DNA from: Kiritimatiellia bacterium
Lineage (GTDB): Bacteria; Verrucomicrobiota; Kiritimatiellia; RFP12; UBA1067
Length of the DNA stretch: 16,105 bases
Direction of reading: 5' to 3'
Assembly (NCBI GenBank): GCA_016303225.1
Contig: JAEDMC010000051.1
Span: forward strand, 1-16,105
Shown: positions 13,761-16,105 of the stretch, piece after piece
How the letters are laid out: the number at the start of each line of letters is the position of its first letter
How positions within the stretch are numbered: position 1 is the stretch's first letter
The notes under the pieces: generated by a model
The model's input: the letters and a program-made list of their open reading frames with translations, nothing else
The model's database searches: none
What the model was told of the DNA's origin: nothing
Translations under genes and position numbers: made by a program

Positions 13761-15533
13761 TCAGTTGGTAGTTGGTAGAGGGGTTTTGGTAGAGGGGTGT
13801 TGGCAGATGACCGACCGTAGTGCGGCGACAATGGAGTCGACGTCGAAATGGTAACGCTTTTCGAGTTCGACGACGGAGCCGTGCGGAATGAAGACATCCG
13901 GCCAGCCGAACTTGAAGTCGGCGCCGATCGCCTCGCCGAAGCCTCCGGCTATCGCGCCGTTCTCGAGCGAAACAATCTTCATGCCAGCCGCCCGCTGCCG
14001 CTTCAACAACTCCGCGTCAAAAGGCTTCAGGTAACGGGCGAAGGTCACTTCCGAGCCAGGTATCCGTGAAGCAACTTCGTACGCTTTGGGAAGCTGATCA
14101 CCGGCAGCCCAGATGGCATAGGTGTAGGTTGAAAGTGTAGGCGCAGAACGGTTCAAACCGCTACACCTCTCACCTACACCTACACCCGCCACACCCCGCG
14201 GATACCGAATCACCGTCGGTCCGTTCCTCTTCAGCGCCTCGACCAGCAACGCCTTGAGGTCTTCAGCGTCCTTCGGCTGGCAGATCGTGAGGTTCGGCAG
14301 GGTCCGCAGCATCGCGATGTCGTAGAGCCCCTGGTGGGTGACTCCGTCCGCGCCCACGGCACCGGCTCGGTCCACGCAGAAGACGACCGGCAAGTTCGAG
14401 ATGCAGACGTCATGCATGACCTGATCGACGGCCCGCTGCAGGAAGGTCGAGTAGACGGCGACGACGGGACGCATCCCGCCCGCGGCGAGCCCCGCGGCAA
14501 AGCCGACCATATGTCCTTCGGCTATGCCGACGTCAACGAAACGCGCGGGAAAAGCATCGGCAAATCCCGTCAGTCCCGTGCCGTCCTTCATACCCGCAGT
14601 GAGCGCGATGACTCGCTCGTCGCGCTTCGCAATCTCGATCATCGCGTCACCGAAGGCATCGCTCCAAGTGCCGCCGGCGGACGATGTGCGCGGAATCTGG
14701 TTCGGACCAATGCCGTGATACCCGGTCGGGTCCTTCTCGGCCGGCGCATAGCCCCTGCCCTTCTTCGTGACGACATGGACGATAACGGGGCGCACCTCCT
14801 CGCGCGCGGCGGTTAGCGCGGACTTGAGAGCTCCGAGATCGTGTCCGTCGACAGGACCGAGATAATGGAAACCGAACTGCTCGAAGCAGACGTCCCTCAG
14901 GAGCATCGTCTTCAGCCAGTTCTTCGTCCAGTGGACGAATCCGTAGAGAAATGACAGCCGCAGCGCACGTCCGGCCTTCTTCGCGGCGTTCTTCGCGCGG
15001 TTGTAGCGAACGCCCGACGTGAGGCGTCCGAGGAAACGGGCGATGTTGCCGGCCGGACGCGAGATGGCCATGTCGTTGTCGTTCAGGACGACGATCAGCC
15101 GGCGCGTCGCCGACGCCGCGTTGTTCAGGGCCTCGAAGGAGTGCCCGTTGACCAGCGACGCATCGCCGACGACGGCAACGACCTGCTCGTCCGTCCCCTT
15201 GCGATCGCGCGCGGAGGCAAGCCCCACTGCGACGGGAAGCGCGCTCCCGGCATGTCCGGCGACGGCCGCATCCGCGGCGCTTTCGGCGGGATTCGGAAAC
15301 GGCGAGATGCCGTCCAGCTTGCGCAAGGTGTCGAACGACTTGCCACCGCGGTCCGTCAGGAGCTTCCAGGCATAGGCCTGATGTCCGACATCCCACACGA
15401 TGCGGTCTTTCGTCGGCTCGAAGACTTCCGCAAGCGCCACCGCGATCTCGACCGCGCCGAGGGACGAGGCAAGATGTCCGCCGTTCTTGCCGACGGTCTC
15501 CAGAATGCGGTCTCTCAGTTCCTGCGGTGTCAT
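13761..15533 (-). CDS. dxs: 1-deoxy-D-xylulose-5-phosphate synthase
   Basis: A 590-residue thiamine diphosphate enzyme joining pyruvate and glyceraldehyde 3-phosphate, the first step of the MEP isoprenoid pathway. GGHLASSLGAVE (18-29), WDVGHQAYAWKLLTDR (47-62), VGDASLVNGHSFEALNN (122-138, cofactor site), DVGIAEGH with Glu339, and DRAGAVGADGVTHQGLYD (388-405) are all in order. It lacks roughly 20-30 N-terminal residues of typical DXS. GDAS replaces the common GDGA, and GIAEGH replaces GIAEQH. Two segments are repeat-encoded: residues about 448-472 in the linker before the C-terminal domain, and the final 14 residues CQHPSTKTPLPTTN. ATG 15533 overlaps the upstream gene's stop as ATGA. Confidence 0.95.
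   Translation of the reverse strand: MTPQELRDRILETVGKNGGHLASSLGAVEIAVALAEVFEPTKDRIVWDVGHQAYAWKLLTDRGGKSFDTLRKLDGISPFPNPAESAADAAVAGHAGSALPVAVGLASARDRKGTDEQVVAVVGDASLVNGHSFEALNNAASATRRLIVVLNDNDMAISRPAGNIARFLGRLTSGVRYNRAKNAAKKAGRALRLSFLYGFVHWTKNWLKTMLLRDVCFEQFGFHYLGPVDGHDLGALKSALTAAREEVRPVIVHVVTKKGRGYAPAEKDPTGYHGIGPNQIPRTSSAGGTWSDAFGDAMIEIAKRDERVIALTAGMKDGTGLTGFADAFPARFVDVGIAEGHMVGFAAGLAAGGMRPVVAVYSTFLQRAVDQVMHDVCISNLPVVFCVDRAGAVGADGVTHQGLYDIAMLRTLPNLTICQPKDAEDLKALLVEALKRNGPTVIRYPRGVAGVGVGERCSGLNRSAPTLSTYTYAIWAAGDQLPKAYEVASRIPGSEVTFARYLKPFDAELLKRQRAAGMKIVSLENGAIAGGFGEAIGADFKFGWPDVFIPHGSVVELEKRYHFDVDSIVAALRSVICQHPSTKTPLPTTN
13765..13806 (-). repeat. Mixed TTGGTAG / AGGGGTT heptamer tract, six units, at the 3' end of dxs
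   Basis: On the plus strand six 7-base units run without gaps: TTGGTAG, TTGGTAG, AGGGGTT, TTGGTAG, AGGGGTG, TTGGCAG. They encode the last 14 residues of DXS and stop just before its TGA. The tract also fills the region where a ribosome binding site for the next gene would be. Confidence 0.85.
14121..14186 (-). repeat. Palindromic CTACAC/GTGTAG element in frame inside dxs
   Basis: On the plus strand GTGTAG occurs at 14122 and 14135, and CTACAC at 14161, 14174 and 14180. Arms 14121-14140 and 14161-14180 are inverted complements at 16 of 20 positions. In between lies a CGGTT/AACCG stem (14149-14153, 14156-14160). The element encodes about 22 residues rich in Gly, Ser, Thr and Val between the pyrimidine-binding and C-terminal domains of DXS. 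Spacing of its right arm copies that in the pyrophosphorylase gene. Confidence 0.75.
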
Positions 15534-16105
15534 TTGCGTTTCAGAATCAACAGCGGCGTCGCGTTCTGTCCGAACGCCTCCTCGCGTCCGACCAGCTCGA
15601 AGTTCTTCTTAAGGGAAGTCCAGTAGTCCAGCTGCTGGGCAACCGGACGCTCGTCGCACTTCGGCGGACGAATCGCGAACGAATAGCCGGAGAGCGCGGC
15701 GACGGCACACTCTTGCGGCGCAGTCTCGGCGAGAAGCGTCTTCCATTCGTCGTCCGTCAGCATTGCGAACGGGCCCATCTCCAGTCCTTTCGGCACCTTG
15801 CGGTTCGTCTCAATCGCAAGATAGAGATCTTGCGTGAAGATCGTCCTGCCGCCCGGATCGATCGACTCAATGCGCTTCGCGACATCACGGAGCTGCGCGA
15901 GCTCGCATTTCTCCTTCTTGAGCGACCAGAACCGGTCCTGCCCGTTCGTCATCCACTTCTCGAGAAGCGGAGAACCGAAGGAGTTGGCAAAACAGAGGCC
16001 GAGGACGAGAAGCGGCCCGAAGTTTGAAATCTGAGATTTGAAATCAAAGGAAGAAACGAAAGTGACCGCAGCGTAAACCGCCAAGAGTCCCATGATCGGC
16101 ACCTG
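15530..16105 (-). CDS. C-terminal part of a membrane protein, family 39 glycosyltransferase-like (partial)
   Basis: The frame enters from beyond 16105 and ends at TGA 15530, giving 191 residues. Two hydrophobic segments (VPIMGLLAVYAAVTFVSSF and GPLLVLGLCFANSFGSPLL) are followed by a soluble C-terminal domain. TIFTQDLYLAIETNRKVP, then a segment with GLEMGPFAML, resembles the C-terminal part of polyprenyl-phosphate-dependent GT-C glycosyltransferases, but the catalytic N-terminal loop is outside the window. Between the two hydrophobic segments, SSFDFKSQISNFG is encoded by a TTTGAAA heptamer tract. Its stop overlaps the dxs start as ATGA. The only near-edge start-like codon is GTG 16102, inside a hydrophobic segment, so I treat the gene as 5'-truncated by the window. 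Confidence 0.6.
   Translation of the reverse strand, partial: QVPIMGLLAVYAAVTFVSSFDFKSQISNFGPLLVLGLCFANSFGSPLLEKWMTNGQDRFWSLKKEKCELAQLRDVAKRIESIDPGGRTIFTQDLYLAIETNRKVPKGLEMGPFAMLTDDEWKTLLAETAPQECAVAALSGYSFAIRPPKCDERPVAQQLDYWTSLKKNFELVGREEAFGQNATPLLILKRK
16023..16043 (-). repeat. TTTGAAA heptamer tract, three units, in frame in the membrane protein gene
   Basis: On the plus strand TTTGAAA, TCTGAGA and TTTGAAA are contiguous (16023-16043). They encode a short hydrophilic stretch (FDFKSQISNF) between two hydrophobic segments, so the insertion lies in a loop. Confidence 0.7.

Noticed and set aside
13765..13806. CRISPR array or direct repeats of a mobile element
   Set aside because: The units are 7 bp and contiguous, with no spacers. 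There is no cas gene, transposase or target-site pattern nearby.
13760..13897. N-terminal extension of the NERD protein
   Set aside because: The extra residues come from the dxs 3' end and its repeat in another frame; ATG 13759 fits the coupled junction better.

Overview
The window is a dense, one-directional stretch of a high-GC bacterial genome. Every gene I can support lies on the minus strand, so it reads from position 16105 down to 1. The gene set points to a Gram-negative, probably anaerobic bacterium: a lipid A-type acyltransferase, diaminopimelate epimerase, a lipoprotein-like Prc protease and an Rnf ion-pumping redox complex. A eukaryote-like UDP-sugar pyrophosphorylase and a secreted alpha-2-macroglobulin suggest the PVC superphylum (Lentisphaerae, Kiritimatiellota or Verrucomicrobia). 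That placement is inference; no rRNA or tRNA gene is present to settle it.

Layout in transcription order. (i) 16105-15530: C-terminal end of a membrane protein resembling family 39 glycosyltransferases. (ii) 15533-13761: dxs, the first enzyme of isoprenoid synthesis. (iii) 13759-13085: membrane-anchored NERD-domain protein. (iv) 13088-10833: Prc/Tsp-like S41 protease. (v) 10833-10003: dapF. (vi) 9959-5569: rnfA, rnfB, rnfC, rnfD and rnfG, with no rnfE. (vii) 5558-5460: a possible 32-residue ORF. (viii) 5460-4561: LpxL/HtrB-family acyltransferase. (ix) 4564-3512: secreted aldose-1-epimerase-fold protein. (x) 3515-2163: UDP-sugar pyrophosphorylase. (xi) 2150-1: N-terminal 716 residues of an alpha-2-macroglobulin-family protein. 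Most junctions are ATGA, TGATG or TGATATG overlaps, so translational coupling is likely. The theme is envelope construction (lipid A, peptidoglycan precursor, UDP-sugars, isoprenoid carrier, periplasmic proteolysis and defence) combined with ferredoxin:NAD+ energy coupling. A good sigma70-like promoter sits just upstream of rnfA, so the Rnf block may also be transcribed on its own.

The most unusual signal is not a gene. At ten places in 16 kb there are short, partly degenerate tandem repeats with unit lengths of 6, 7 or 9 bp, in several unrelated sequence families (TTGGTAG, AATTATG, TTTGAAA, GTCTNNN, GGTTGAGAG, CTACAC). They lie at gene borders, in leaders, or in frame inside dxs, rnfC, dapF, the pyrophosphorylase and the membrane protein. 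Where they are coding they fall at linkers or termini. They recall the heptanucleotide short tandem repeats known from filamentous cyanobacteria, but here they are in what looks like an anaerobe and are tolerated inside essential genes. No intergenic stretch exceeds 300 bases.
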